The position numbers and the translations under genes are program-made. From positions 49,358 through 113,357 of the forward strand of contig CATKHK010000116.1 of the NCBI GenBank assembly GCA_949751835.1: a stretch of DNA of 64,000 bases, in the 5' to 3' direction. Shown here one piece after another: positions 1 to 7,878 of this stretch. Positions within the stretch are counted from its first letter, which is position 1; each line of letters starts with the position of its first letter. The notes beneath the pieces were generated by a model. That model searched no databases. It was given only the letters and a program-made list of their open reading frames with translations, and was not told the origin of the DNA. Origin of the DNA: Blepharisma japonicum (taxonomy: Eukaryota > Ciliophora > Heterotrichea > Heterotrichida > Blepharismidae).

Positions 1-413
1 ATCCAGATATAATCCTGTATTAAAGAAGCAGCTATCATGCCATCATTACTTGCTTTTATTCCTATACAAAATTGCTGAATTTCGTTTTCATTGCTAACCC
101 TCAATTCATGGCAATCTATTACTTCAAAGTATCCCGTACCTTCAGAAAATTCATATATTTTAAGTGCAGATTTAGACGCAACACATATTAAATCTTTGCC
201 ACGTGCCGAAATTTTGCATGAGCTAAAAATATGCTCATTAAAAAGCTGTTCATGTATCAGGATGAGCTTTTCTGGCTTTTCTTCATTGATGGTGAAGACT
301 TGCAAAGATTTTTCTTTAATTCCAATAATCACATCTTCTGATTGTAGAAATTTGCCTGGGTAAACAGATAAAAATTCGCTTTGGGATTGAAGGAGCTTTA
401 TGCCAAAATCCAT
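1..413 (-). CDS. DDB1/CPSF160/SF3b-type beta-propeller protein, N-terminal part (partial, runs off window)
   Basis: An open minus-strand frame starts at an ATG at 411-413 and stays open to base 1 (137 codons). It opens with MDFGIKLLQ and alternates short beta-like stretches (VIIGIKEKSLQVFTI, DLICVASKSALKIYEF) with polar loops, then IGIKASNDGMIAASLIQDYIW. This resembles the first beta-propeller of the DDB1/CPSF1/SF3B3 (MMS1_N) family: an early hydrophobic strand naming a variable, a strand ending in IYE, then a G-I-I-D...R.I...LY.G..KVI-like strand. Members are large scaffold proteins of ubiquitin-ligase, pre-mRNA cleavage or splicing complexes. Which member this is cannot be told from about 137 residues; a generic WD-like propeller is the alternative. 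Only 36 bp separate its ATG from the divergent small gene at 450, so the two must share a very short promoter. Confidence 0.5.
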   Translation of the reverse strand, partial: MDFGIKLLQSQSEFLSVYPGKFLQSEDVIIGIKEKSLQVFTINEEKPEKLILIHEQLFNEHIFSSCKISARGKDLICVASKSALKIYEFSEGTGYFEVIDCHELRVSNENEIQQFCIGIKASNDGMIAASLIQDYIW

Positions 414-449
414 TTATAGTAATCTAATTAATTTTGTGGGCTTAAAAGC

Positions 450-707
450 ATGGATAGTTATGAAGAAAGCATAGAGAATCACGATAAAAACGCAAGCAGC
501 TTTATTTTTGCGTTCTACGTTTTCGCGAGCTGCATGATCATGATGTATTTTATTCTTGGTATATGGATCAAAATGCAAATGTCAGAAATGACATTTTATG
601 AAGCGCTTAGCAGTATTATAATTTGGCAGCCATATTCAAGACTAAGAAAGCTTATAAATTCAGTCAAAGCTTGACTTAATTTACAGAAAAACTATGATCA
701 AGTGTAA
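450..707 (+). CDS. small single-pass membrane protein, unknown function
   Basis: Reads 85 aa from ATG 450 to TAA 705-707 when the TGA at 672-674 is decoded as Trp; a standard code would end it at 74 aa. The N-terminus is acidic (MDSYEESIENHDKNAS). One strong hydrophobic segment follows at about residues 17-40 (FIFAFYVFASCMIMMYFILGIW), then a basic amphipathic tail (YSRLRKLINSVKAW). I recognise no family. The acidic outside and basic inside flanks would place the C-terminus in the cytosol. It is divergent from the propeller gene with only 36 bp between start codons, which supports it being a real gene rather than chance. Its small size and lack of a known motif keep confidence moderate. Confidence 0.55.
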
Positions 708-880
708 TTAAGCTTTTCACAAACGATTAGCATTAATTATATTAGAGTACAAAGCAGTTCGCGTAATCATAATTCGCATATAGAGAAAATATTATTTTTT
801 ACGTAATGCGTGAGCAATTAATGATACTTTTTAAGCTCTATTAGACTTAACATTATGAAGCAAATATAAAAAATAAATAA

Positions 881-1936
881 TTATGCTCTAGACATTACTG
901 GTAAATCATGTTTTCTATCTGGTCTACCCCATGATAAAGTATATAGCCTCTTCCCAGATATCTCCGCCAATGCCTTAGGCGTGGTATTCCTAACCAATGC
1001 ATTGAACATGGAATAAGTCTTCGAATATTCAGTTGCATTTTTTCCAGTTATTTTCCACTCAAAATTATGCAACCCAGCCAGCATAAGCATATTTCCATAT
1101 GTTGGTTCTCCCCAAGATTGTCCTGCCTGAGACGGCCAGATTTCAAAAATAGTGCCATGCCACCTTCCTTTTAAATATATTGGGTTTGTGTACCAAGGAT
1201 CCAAAGCAATATTGATCAAGTTTCTCCTGCATACTTCTACAGCTTTATCAAAGGAGTCGCTATAAGTAGCAGCTGTTCCAACCCCATATGCAATCATCCC
1301 ATTGCCATTCCCCATATAAAGCAGGGTCCTTCTGCTGTTTGTCCTTTGTAGTGCAGATATATTAGTTGACGTCGAAGAATCAAGAAAAATCACGTGAAAA
1401 TCGTCCTCAGCAGAATCTTTCCATATAGGCTCAAATTTCATATTTTTCAGTGTTTTTAGGTCAAAGCCAATGCCAGGCTCCCTTTGTTCAACTAATGTGC
1501 TACTACTGATGACTTTGTCTTTGATGTTCTTGATGTATTCTTTTTTTCTGAACTCTTCATGCATTTGTAGCTCAGCTATACGCTCTTCGTCTGTTTTGAA
1601 TAAGGTTTTTTCATAGTCTCTGACATGGGCTTTCTTTTCAGCTTTTAATATGGATGACCATTTAGGCTCTTCTTTGGACTTGAACTCTTTGAGGAAATCA
1701 TTGAACTCCTCATCAGTCTTTGCGAGTTTTTTGACGGATTCACTCAGAGACATCCCAGGAATTGTGGTTTCGTCCTTTGCAAGCTTTTGGAGTTTGGCTA
1801 AGCGGTCAGGATCGTGCAAATAGTCTGCTTTTCTTTGTAGCCCGAGAGGATTTTTTTTCTTTGGCAGCGAAAATCTGTGAGAAGCTGATAAGCCTGAAAA
1901 TTTGGCTGAAAAGTGCCTGATGCTAAGTCTCAGCAT
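881..1936 (-). CDS. MRPS5: mitochondrial small-subunit ribosomal protein uS5m
   Basis: 351 aa, ATG at 1936, TAA at 881-883. The N-terminus (MLRLSIRHFSAKFSG) is basic, Ser/Leu-rich and acid-free, typical of a mitochondrial presequence. Residues about 30-160 are a charged helical extension. From about residue 205 the S5 fold is visible: a glycine-rich GNGNGMIAYGVG loop corresponding to the bacterial G-D-x-x-G-x-x-G-x-G motif, followed by the helix DKAVEVCRRNLINIALD. A second glycine-containing stretch (LAGLHNFEWKITGKNATEY) and helix SMFNALVRNTTPKALAEISG match the C-terminal S5 domain (AGI..../K..G..N......AL......). It would act in the mitochondrial 30S-equivalent subunit near the decoding centre and mRNA entry. 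The 55-bp spacer to the next co-oriented gene is typical of this compact region. No intron or in-frame TGA is needed. Confidence 0.8.
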   Translation of the reverse strand: MLRLSIRHFSAKFSGLSASHRFSLPKKKNPLGLQRKADYLHDPDRLAKLQKLAKDETTIPGMSLSESVKKLAKTDEEFNDFLKEFKSKEEPKWSSILKAEKKAHVRDYEKTLFKTDEERIAELQMHEEFRKKEYIKNIKDKVISSSTLVEQREPGIGFDLKTLKNMKFEPIWKDSAEDDFHVIFLDSSTSTNISALQRTNSRRTLLYMGNGNGMIAYGVGTAATYSDSFDKAVEVCRRNLINIALDPWYTNPIYLKGRWHGTIFEIWPSQAGQSWGEPTYGNMLMLAGLHNFEWKITGKNATEYSKTYSMFNALVRNTTPKALAEISGKRLYTLSWGRPDRKHDLPVMSRA

Positions 1937-1991
1937 TTAAACCTTTATAAATGTCTTACCATATTCTTTAGAAACTAAATTAGAATTAAGC

Positions 1992-2639
1992 TTATAAATC
2001 AGCTTGTTTTGGTGCTTCTCTGCCACCTCGTTTCTTACAAACGTAAAGATAGTGGACATTGGGCTGGTCTCTGTCGTCTGTAGCTAATGCAGCTGTGCTT
2101 GCGATGGTTGGCTTTTGGACTTGGTGGACTGTGATTTCCCAATTGTACTCTGATTTGTCAAGATACGGATATCTATGAGGAGGCTGCCCATAAGTGATTG
2201 CAACGTATACTCCTGTGGGGGAAAGAACTCTATACACTTCAGAAATCATTTTGTTGGCATGGGTTGTAGAGTTTTCTCCACAAAGTATGGCATCAAGAGT
2301 GCCTTTATCAATTACTGCGTCAAATGTCGCATCATCGAATTCCATATTTCTGCCATCCATATGAAGAAATCTCATAGTCTGTTTGTCTCTGTATTTCTCT
2401 TGCATAGCCTTGATTACTACTTGACTGATATCAATATTAATGCTATTAATAAATCCTTCATCATACATTTCTTCACTTAAACGTGAATTCCCACATCCAA
2501 GGTGTAAGATCTGATGTGTGGGAAAGACATACTGAGCCAGCACATCTTTAATCCCACTTCATCTCTGGTACCAATCAAAGGGCTCAGCGTCTCTTGTGTA
2601 TCTTTCTTCCCAGTATTCTGCTTTTCCGTATTGTGCCAT
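1992..2639 (-). CDS. EEF1A lysine methyltransferase 4 / METTL13-like class I methyltransferase
   Basis: 215 aa, ATG at 2637-2639, TAA at 1992-1994. An in-frame TGA near residue 27 is read as Trp; it lies in YQRWSGIKDVL, directly after the family-typical YWEERY...FDWY entry segment. Starting after the TGA would remove that segment, so the TGA supports the recoded reading. SAM-binding motif I is HLGCGNSRLSEEMYDEG, motif II/III NIDISQVVI, and the post-motif FDAVIDKGTLDAI is diagnostic for the METTL13/EEF1AKMT4 branch (D/E-K-G-T-L-D-A). The family methylates lysines of elongation factor eEF1A in the cytosol. The length fits the short EEF1AKMT4 type rather than the two-domain METTL13. Upstream spacing to the POLE2 stop is 35 bp on the same strand. 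The substrate is inferred from family membership only. Confidence 0.8.
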
Positions 2640-2674
2640 TTGCTATTTAATTATTCTAGAAATAGAGAAAATTA

Positions 2675-4153
2675 TTATTCACTTATATCACACAGCTGGA
2701 CTTTGAGGGAAATCCCTGATATCGCTACAAAGGTGGAATATCGTGAAAAGTGGCCGGGATTTACAACTTTGGAGTCTTCAATTGAGTGGTTGAAGTAGCG
2801 GGTGTTGTCGGCTAGACAGATAAGATCAGGCTGAGATTCGATTCTTAAGGCATAATCATAGTCAGGAAGAACTTGAGTGTGAAGTGTAGGGCATAAGTGG
2901 CCTTGTTTTAAGATAGTATGAGCTAGATGAGCATCAGGATTTGGATTTTCTTCAAAATTTGGCTCTACAGCACTGTTTCGCTGCAGGGTTCTTAATTGGT
3001 CAATTCTTGCAAAAATTAATTTTTTCCCGCAGAATAGGATTCTTGTAGGGTTACTTGAGGATTTTCAGTGCTTTAAAGACTCAAATCCCTCTGTCAGATT
3101 ATTTGGTAGCTTTTGCTGAGGAAGAAACATCCCAAGCCCAGGATCGTTTGGGCCTGGAATAAACACCCACATAGCATTTTCTTGCAAATTTGGGTATTTT
3201 CCTATCAAATTAGCTAAATTTGTAAACAAATTTTTGTGATTATAAGGATTTGCTTGAGGCTCAGAGCTAAAATTTCCCATCAAAACGAATAAAATATTGC
3301 TGAAGGCTTCATAGCCTTTAAATAATTTATCCAGAAGTTTCATTACTCTAGGATCATTTAAGTGCACATTTGATAAAGCAATAATTACACAGTTATCAGG
3401 CCATTGGCATGTTCATAAGCTTTCCGTTCCTTTTCTCTGCTCAATTAAATATTCCCCACCAAAAATATCAATATCTGAGTAAATGCTACATGCAGGAGGC
3501 TGCACGATGCAGCTGACATATAAAACTCCATCAACATGCCTTCCTTGTACAAGGACTATGCAGCCTTCACAAAAAAATCCCGAGTTTTTTTCGACATCGT
3601 ATATATCTAATTTTACAGTTCCATTAAAATCTTCTAAATACCAAGTTTTCCCATCAATTTTAGTGAGCATTCCTAAAATGATTTTTTCATTGTTGCAACC
3701 GATTAAACTTTCTACTTCACTGAACGGAACTGCTGCTTCATTTAAACTAGGATTAAAAGTCTTATGTTTCTTTATCCTAGATCTTGCTATAGCAAATCTT
3801 TCTCTGTACATCATATGTTTTGATAATGGCGCGCCTAAAAATGATGGAGGTGATGCTGGAACAAATTTTTCATTTGAGTTAAAAGTATGCTTCGGTAAAT
3901 CTGTAAACACATCAATTACAACGATTTCTTTTGACTCTTTGATATCTGAGCTTGCAGTTTCCTGTATTACAGACTGCAGCTGATCCACATCTACAACATC
4001 AAACTTGCTTAAATCAGAAATGATATCATCAAGCTGCTCTTCACTATCATAATTTTTATGCTGGGCATAAGACATCAAGTAATCCAGCGCTTGTGGACGT
4101 ATTTTAATTCCTTTTCCCAATAAATAAGAAATTAGCGCCCTTTTATCGTTCAT
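2675..4153 (-). CDS. POLE2: DNA polymerase epsilon subunit 2 (B subunit)
   Basis: 492 aa, ATG at 4151-4153 (an in-frame TAG lies upstream), TAA at 2675-2677. Two TGA codons (3413-3415 and 3065-3067) must be read as Trp. Order: N-terminal helical domain (residues 1-70); linker; RERFAIARSRIKKHKTFNP, the conserved entry to the OB fold; IILGMLTKIDGKTWYLEDFNGTVKLD OB-fold strands; then the calcineurin-like phosphoesterase fold, with CVIIALSNVHLNDPRVM and FSNILFVLMGNFSS. The C-terminal part contains GHLCPTL, LPDYDYALRIESQPDLICLAD and VVNPGHFSR, matching the POLE2 signature (YDYALR...PDLL.IAD...NPGSF). The B subunits of replicative polymerases lack phosphoesterase activity, and here metal-binding residues are also not intact. 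It acts in the leading-strand polymerase holoenzyme in the nucleus. Length is slightly under the animal protein (about 530 aa). Confidence 0.9.
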
Positions 4154-4176
4154 AGTCACTTTATTTATTAATCTAC

Positions 4177-5511
4177 TTAACTACTGTTAATAAACTCATC
4201 AATATAATCCTGATAAAATGTGTGGAGTTGGAAAGTCTGCCTGTTCAAAATCCTAACATCATAGGCTTTTGATAGCAATTTCATATAATTTATCAAGCTC
4301 AATAACTCTTTATCTTCTTTACGGTTTGTCCACGAAATGATAGGGATTCCATTATCAGTTTGGAAGCCAAAACTGTACACTGAATTGTCAACGATTGCTA
4401 TGTCTTGGAGTTTTCTGTTGAGTAGGATCCTCAGATCTTTTATCATTATCCCTCTTAAGTAAATACAGCTTTCTCTATACAGCCTGTGGTGGATATATTG
4501 ATTTGTAGGATCAAGGTAATTTAATACAGCATCAGCATATGCTTTATGTGAAGCTGTAAATACAATGACTTCAAAAAGCTTGCTTGCTTCTTTTAAGCAT
4601 TCTATAGCATACGGCCTGATATTGATCCAAGTCTTGGCAATTACTCCAGAAGGCAAAGTTACATTAATCTGGACATCAGATTCATGTCCATTTGCATCTT
4701 CACAACAGTGCACTAGTGTTTCGTCTAAGTCGAAAACAATTGTTTTCTTATTTTCGTAGCCAGGCCTTTTAGGAAAATTTACTTGCCTGATTCTGACAAG
4801 CTGAATATCAGGAGCAGAAAGTTCTCTTAAGGTTTTTAAGGCTAAGTAGGTTTGGTATAGGTGGTCTTTGATGATTAGCTCTGTTATCTTTTCTTCTGAT
4901 TTTTCATCATCCAAGCTGCAGGTGGCAGTTGTCTTGGATTTTATGACCCTCTTGCGGAAAAATTTCTTTGATTTTTCAAGAGCTACCATTTCTGCTGATG
5001 GAGATTTAAAGAGCTCTTCATCTGGTCTGACACTTTTGATGGTTGGTGTAACTGCTCTTTTAATCTGGGTTTTATGGTTTATAGGTTTTAGGATTTTGGC
5101 CGACGAGCTTGGTCTAGGGAAATAAGTTTGAGAGTCCTCATTTGTATTGTTCTCCATAGCATTTTTAACTAGGTCAAAAGAAATATGGATCGGCCTTTGA
5201 ATAGGTGTAAGCGTATTAAGAAAAAGGCTCCTTGGAGTATTTGGAGCCGTGATGGATTTTTTTTCAGTCACTTCCGCTTTCATCGGAGGTGGCTTGAATA
5301 AAATTGCAGCTCTTTGTTTCAATTTTGAAGAGCTACAAATATCAGGAGTTGCGCTTATTGGAGTTGCTCTGTTTGATCTAGAAGATAAACTTTCGTTCCC
5401 TTCTGGTAGTAGAATTTCGAATTTCTTTAATTTTTTAAGATTGCCTACCTTATCTTGGGTGGTGGAGGAAAAGATATTATTTGTCTGCCTGAAAGCCAGC
5501 CGAACTGCCAT
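4177..5511 (-). CDS. SCP/Dullard-like (FCP1-homology) protein phosphatase
   Basis: 444 aa, ATG at 5509-5511 (in-frame TAA upstream), TAA at 4177-4179. The first 240 residues are Ser/Thr/Lys-rich and look disordered. The FCP1-homology (NIF/HAD) domain follows at about residues 250-430: IVFDLDETLVHC supplies the catalytic DxDxT motif; IRPYAIECLKEASKLFEVIVFTAS is the R-P-x-x-x-x-F-L/IVFTAS element; YADAVLNYLDP, LYRESCIYLRG and IKDLRILLNR are typical; DIAIVDNSVYSFGFQTDNGIPI gives the VDNS/P acid motif. Such enzymes dephosphorylate Ser/Thr, classically the RNA polymerase II CTD (SCP) or lipin (Dullard). There is no membrane segment, which argues against a strict Dullard orthologue. The gene ends 23 bp before the POLE2 start. 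Substrate unknown. Confidence 0.85.
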   Translation of the reverse strand: MAVRLAFRQTNNIFSSTTQDKVGNLKKLKKFEILLPEGNESLSSRSNRATPISATPDICSSSKLKQRAAILFKPPPMKAEVTEKKSITAPNTPRSLFLNTLTPIQRPIHISFDLVKNAMENNTNEDSQTYFPRPSSSAKILKPINHKTQIKRAVTPTIKSVRPDEELFKSPSAEMVALEKSKKFFRKRVIKSKTTATCSLDDEKSEEKITELIIKDHLYQTYLALKTLRELSAPDIQLVRIRQVNFPKRPGYENKKTIVFDLDETLVHCCEDANGHESDVQINVTLPSGVIAKTWINIRPYAIECLKEASKLFEVIVFTASHKAYADAVLNYLDPTNQYIHHRLYRESCIYLRGIMIKDLRILLNRKLQDIAIVDNSVYSFGFQTDNGIPIISWTNRKEDKELLSLINYMKLLSKAYDVRILNRQTFQLHTFYQDYIDEFINSS

Positions 5512-5942
5512 AATGGTCAATAATTTCTCTTACGAAAATTTAAGATATGTATTTAACTATGTCTATTATTACTTATTTTAGCTATTTTTGATGGCTTTTG
5601 TGCAAAGCTAGAAGAAATTTAGATAAATCATACATGCAATAGAGTTGCTTTAATATTTATTAATTTATAAAAGAATTTAGCATCAGTTACCTGTCATGAA
5701 ATATTCGATTGATATTTATAGCTTTATTATGCACTTTAATTATTTGGAGAGCTGCAATCAATATACAGTTCTTAATTTTTAAAGAGCAATCGTTTATTTT
5801 TGATTTAAGATTTGCGCCAATATCATGGGCCATGAATGAAACTGCTTCTTCTCCTAACTAAGGAAAATATGTAGATAAATGAATTCTTTATTAACGGATA
5901 AATGAATGCAGTATTAAAAGTTATATTGATTCTAAATAGCGT
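5512..5942. other. AT-rich intergenic region
   Basis: The region upstream of the phosphatase gene (transcribed leftward). No frame with ATG and useful length is open on either strand under the TGA=Trp code. It probably holds the phosphatase promoter and the 3' end of the small ORF to the right. No motif could be assigned. Confidence 0.5.
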
Positions 5943-6068
5943 TTAAGTCTCTGAGTGAAGAGCTTCTTTTGTTTTTATCTGTTTTAGCTTATTCCTTAAA
6001 AGAAGGAATGAAGCAATCCAAATTACAATTTGCATTGTAATCCAGATTTCGAAGAAGTGTAGCTCCAT
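5943..6068 (-). CDS. possible 41-aa single-pass membrane microprotein
   Basis: A short minus-strand frame with ATG at 6066-6068 and TAA at 5943-5945. It encodes a hydrophobic segment (FFEIWITMQIVIWIASFLLL, about residues 5-24) followed by a basic polar tail (RNKLKQIKTKEALHS). The clear amphipathic order, hydrophobic then positively charged, is not what random AT-rich DNA gives, and it resembles the small membrane protein at 450-707. No homologue is recognised and the length is below normal gene-calling limits. It could be noise; transcript evidence would decide. Confidence 0.3.
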   Translation of the reverse strand: MELHFFEIWITMQIVIWIASFLLLRNKLKQIKTKEALHSET

Positions 6069-6181
6069 CAGTTGATATACATTTTGTGCAGATGCTTATA
6101 TGAATACTTTAGATACAAAATTCAATGTAAATCTGGATTTTTATTTTATATTAAAACGCAAATATAATACATTTTTAAAAA

Positions 6182-6932
6182 TTAATTAGAGGAGATTTGA
6201 ATTAAAATGTCTAATTTACATTTTTCATCTTCAATTTGGTACCTTGATAACTCTTCAATTGTTGATTTCATTATGCTGACTGCTTTCAAAGATGACTGAA
6301 AGCTGCTCTCAAGAGACAATTTTTTATTTATGCTTTTTTTGATTTTAATTTCTTGCTTTTCATTTCATTTTTCAATCATTTGAATCTATAATAATTATTA
6401 CTGAATCTTTTTCTTCAAAATAATCCTTTGATAAGTTTTTAAATTTATCTTCAATGAGCTGTATCTTTAATGCTTCATCATTTTTTTCTGCCTCAATTTC
6501 CTTCAGAGTTTCATATAAGTCAGCGATTTCTTTATCAAATTTTGAGTTATTTTCATCAGCATTTTTTTCAATTGATTTCTTTTCTTTGAGCAATTCAGAA
6601 TACTTAGCCTTTAAATTTTCAATATTAGTATTCAAAATTTTAATTTCACTCACTGCATTTTCAGATTTTTTTTCTAATTCATTCACAATTTCTAACTCTT
6701 TTTCATATAACTCTGAAAAATTTACAGTAAAAACTTCTTCCCAGCAGTCTAAGTTTTCTTTCTTTGTGTCCTCAATTATTGTACCCATCGAAATTTTGTA
6801 TTTTATTGCCTTTTCATTCTGTGGAAAAGTAATATATACAGGAGTTGCAATAAGTCCTGAGCTTGATCTTTTGTCTTTCACCGGAGTTTTTGAGACAGAC
6901 CTCTTTCTTTTCAAATAGTTGCTAAAGTCCAT
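6182..6932 (-). CDS. coiled-coil protein with one 16-nt intron, unknown function
   Basis: 244 aa after removing the 16-nt intron at 6386-6401; ATG at 6930-6932, TAA at 6182-6184. Without splicing the frame ends in clustered stops. With splicing it continues in coiled-coil sequence (KWNEKQEIKIKKSINKKL, then LSLESSFQSSLKAVSIM and TIEELSRYQIEDEKCKLDI), which shows that the downstream exon is real. One TGA is read as Trp just after the splice. The first 45 residues are basic with SVSKTPVKDKRSSSG, possible phosphorylation sites. Residues about 70-235 form heptad-rich coiled coil with many Glu/Lys/Asn. No specific family recognised; cytoskeletal, basal-body or kinetochore roles are all possible. 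Divergent from the dehydrogenase gene with a 28-bp spacer. Confidence 0.75.
6386..6401 (-). other. 16-nt spliceosomal mini-intron in the coiled-coil gene
   Basis: On the minus strand the segment reads GTAATAATTATTATAG: a GTA donor, a TAG acceptor and an A/T-only interior with a central A. Removing it joins ...EEKDS to IQMIEKW and extends the coiled coil by 66 residues, replacing a run of stop-containing frame. Size and sequence match the 15-16-nt introns known from heterotrich ciliates. Confidence 0.85.
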
Positions 6933-6960
6933 ACTTTATTTATATAATCTTCTAATAAAT

Positions 6961-7830
6961 ATGAAACCTGGGCTACTTTTAGGTATTATAGGAGCTGGAG
7001 AGAAAGGTCTTCGAATAGCTCTTCTTGCAAGCCGCAACGCAAAATTCAATGTAAAATTGATTGACACCTGTGAAGAAAATTTATCATACGCAAACCTTTC
7101 AATGGAAACCCTACTGATGAGTATGCAAACTTCAGAAGCAATTTCTGATAAAGAGTTATATGAGATTCCTCAAAGAATTTCGGTTTCCACTAAAATTGAT
7201 GCACTTGAGGCATCTGATTTTGTAATAGAATGTATACATGAAGACTTAGATGCAAAGCGCAATGTATTTCGAAATCTGGAACAGGTAGTTCGAAAAGATA
7301 CAATTGTTGCTAGTAAATCTTTCAAATTCCCAATAACACAGATAGCTCGCGACGCCCATCATCCAGAAAGAATAATTGGATTATCATTAAAATGGGTAGA
7401 TTTCAAAAATTGCTTGGACGATGGTAAAGCTATTATAAGGCCTGGCCTTCAAACATCTCACAATACTATTCACATTGCTACACAGTTCGTAAAATCTATA
7501 AATTGCACACCATTCTATGCATGCGACAGTTTAGGCTTTACAAAATATAGAGACATGTACGCACTTATAAATGAAAGTGCTTCTCGAGTTAAAGAAGATT
7601 TGTCAAATATTAAGGACGTTGATGAAAAATCAAAATCGGAAATGAAAATCCCGTTTGGACCTTTTGAGCTTGCAGATTTAATAGGGCTTGAAAATGTGTA
7701 TGCGAAGCTTGAGAAATATTATCAGAAATTAGAAGATGAAAGGTTTAAACCTTCAGAAATCCTGAACAAGTATCTATCTGCTGGTTGGACTGGGAAGAAA
7801 GCAGGTCGAGGATTTTATGAATACCATTAA
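6961..7830 (+). CDS. 3-hydroxyacyl-CoA dehydrogenase family protein, catalytic residues apparently lost
   Basis: 289 aa from ATG 6961 to TAA 7828-7830; earlier non-ATG starts overlap the divergent gene. The N-terminal Rossmann fold is clear: LLGIIGAGEKGLRIALLASR (GxGxxG), LIDT at the end of strand 2 and FVIECIHEDLDAKRNVFRNLE. The C-terminal helical domain is also conserved: IPFGPFELADLIGLENVYAKL and the ending AGWTGKKAGRGFYEY. The catalytic elements are not. Where active enzymes have S-S before L-Q-I, this protein has KSFKFPITQIA. The G-L-H-F-F-N-P motif is GLSLKWVDF (His to Ser). The following catalytic Glu is not evident. GFIVNR becomes GFTKYR (Asn to Tyr). The fold is therefore kept but beta-oxidation chemistry is doubtful; a lambda-crystallin-like or pseudoenzyme role is possible. 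There is no obvious peroxisomal or mitochondrial targeting signal. Confidence 0.8.
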   Translation: MKPGLLLGIIGAGEKGLRIALLASRNAKFNVKLIDTCEENLSYANLSMETLLMSMQTSEAISDKELYEIPQRISVSTKIDALEASDFVIECIHEDLDAKRNVFRNLEQVVRKDTIVASKSFKFPITQIARDAHHPERIIGLSLKWVDFKNCLDDGKAIIRPGLQTSHNTIHIATQFVKSINCTPFYACDSLGFTKYRDMYALINESASRVKEDLSNIKDVDEKSKSEMKIPFGPFELADLIGLENVYAKLEKYYQKLEDERFKPSEILNKYLSAGWTGKKAGRGFYEYH

Positions 7831-7878
7831 TAATCCCAGTTAATAGGAAATTAGAACAAATTGCTATTAAAGATTACA

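Noticed and set aside
91-363. Plus-strand 90-codon frame at the left edge
   Set aside because: It lies antisense to the propeller-like gene (1-413), which starts at an ATG, has better composition and resembles a known family.
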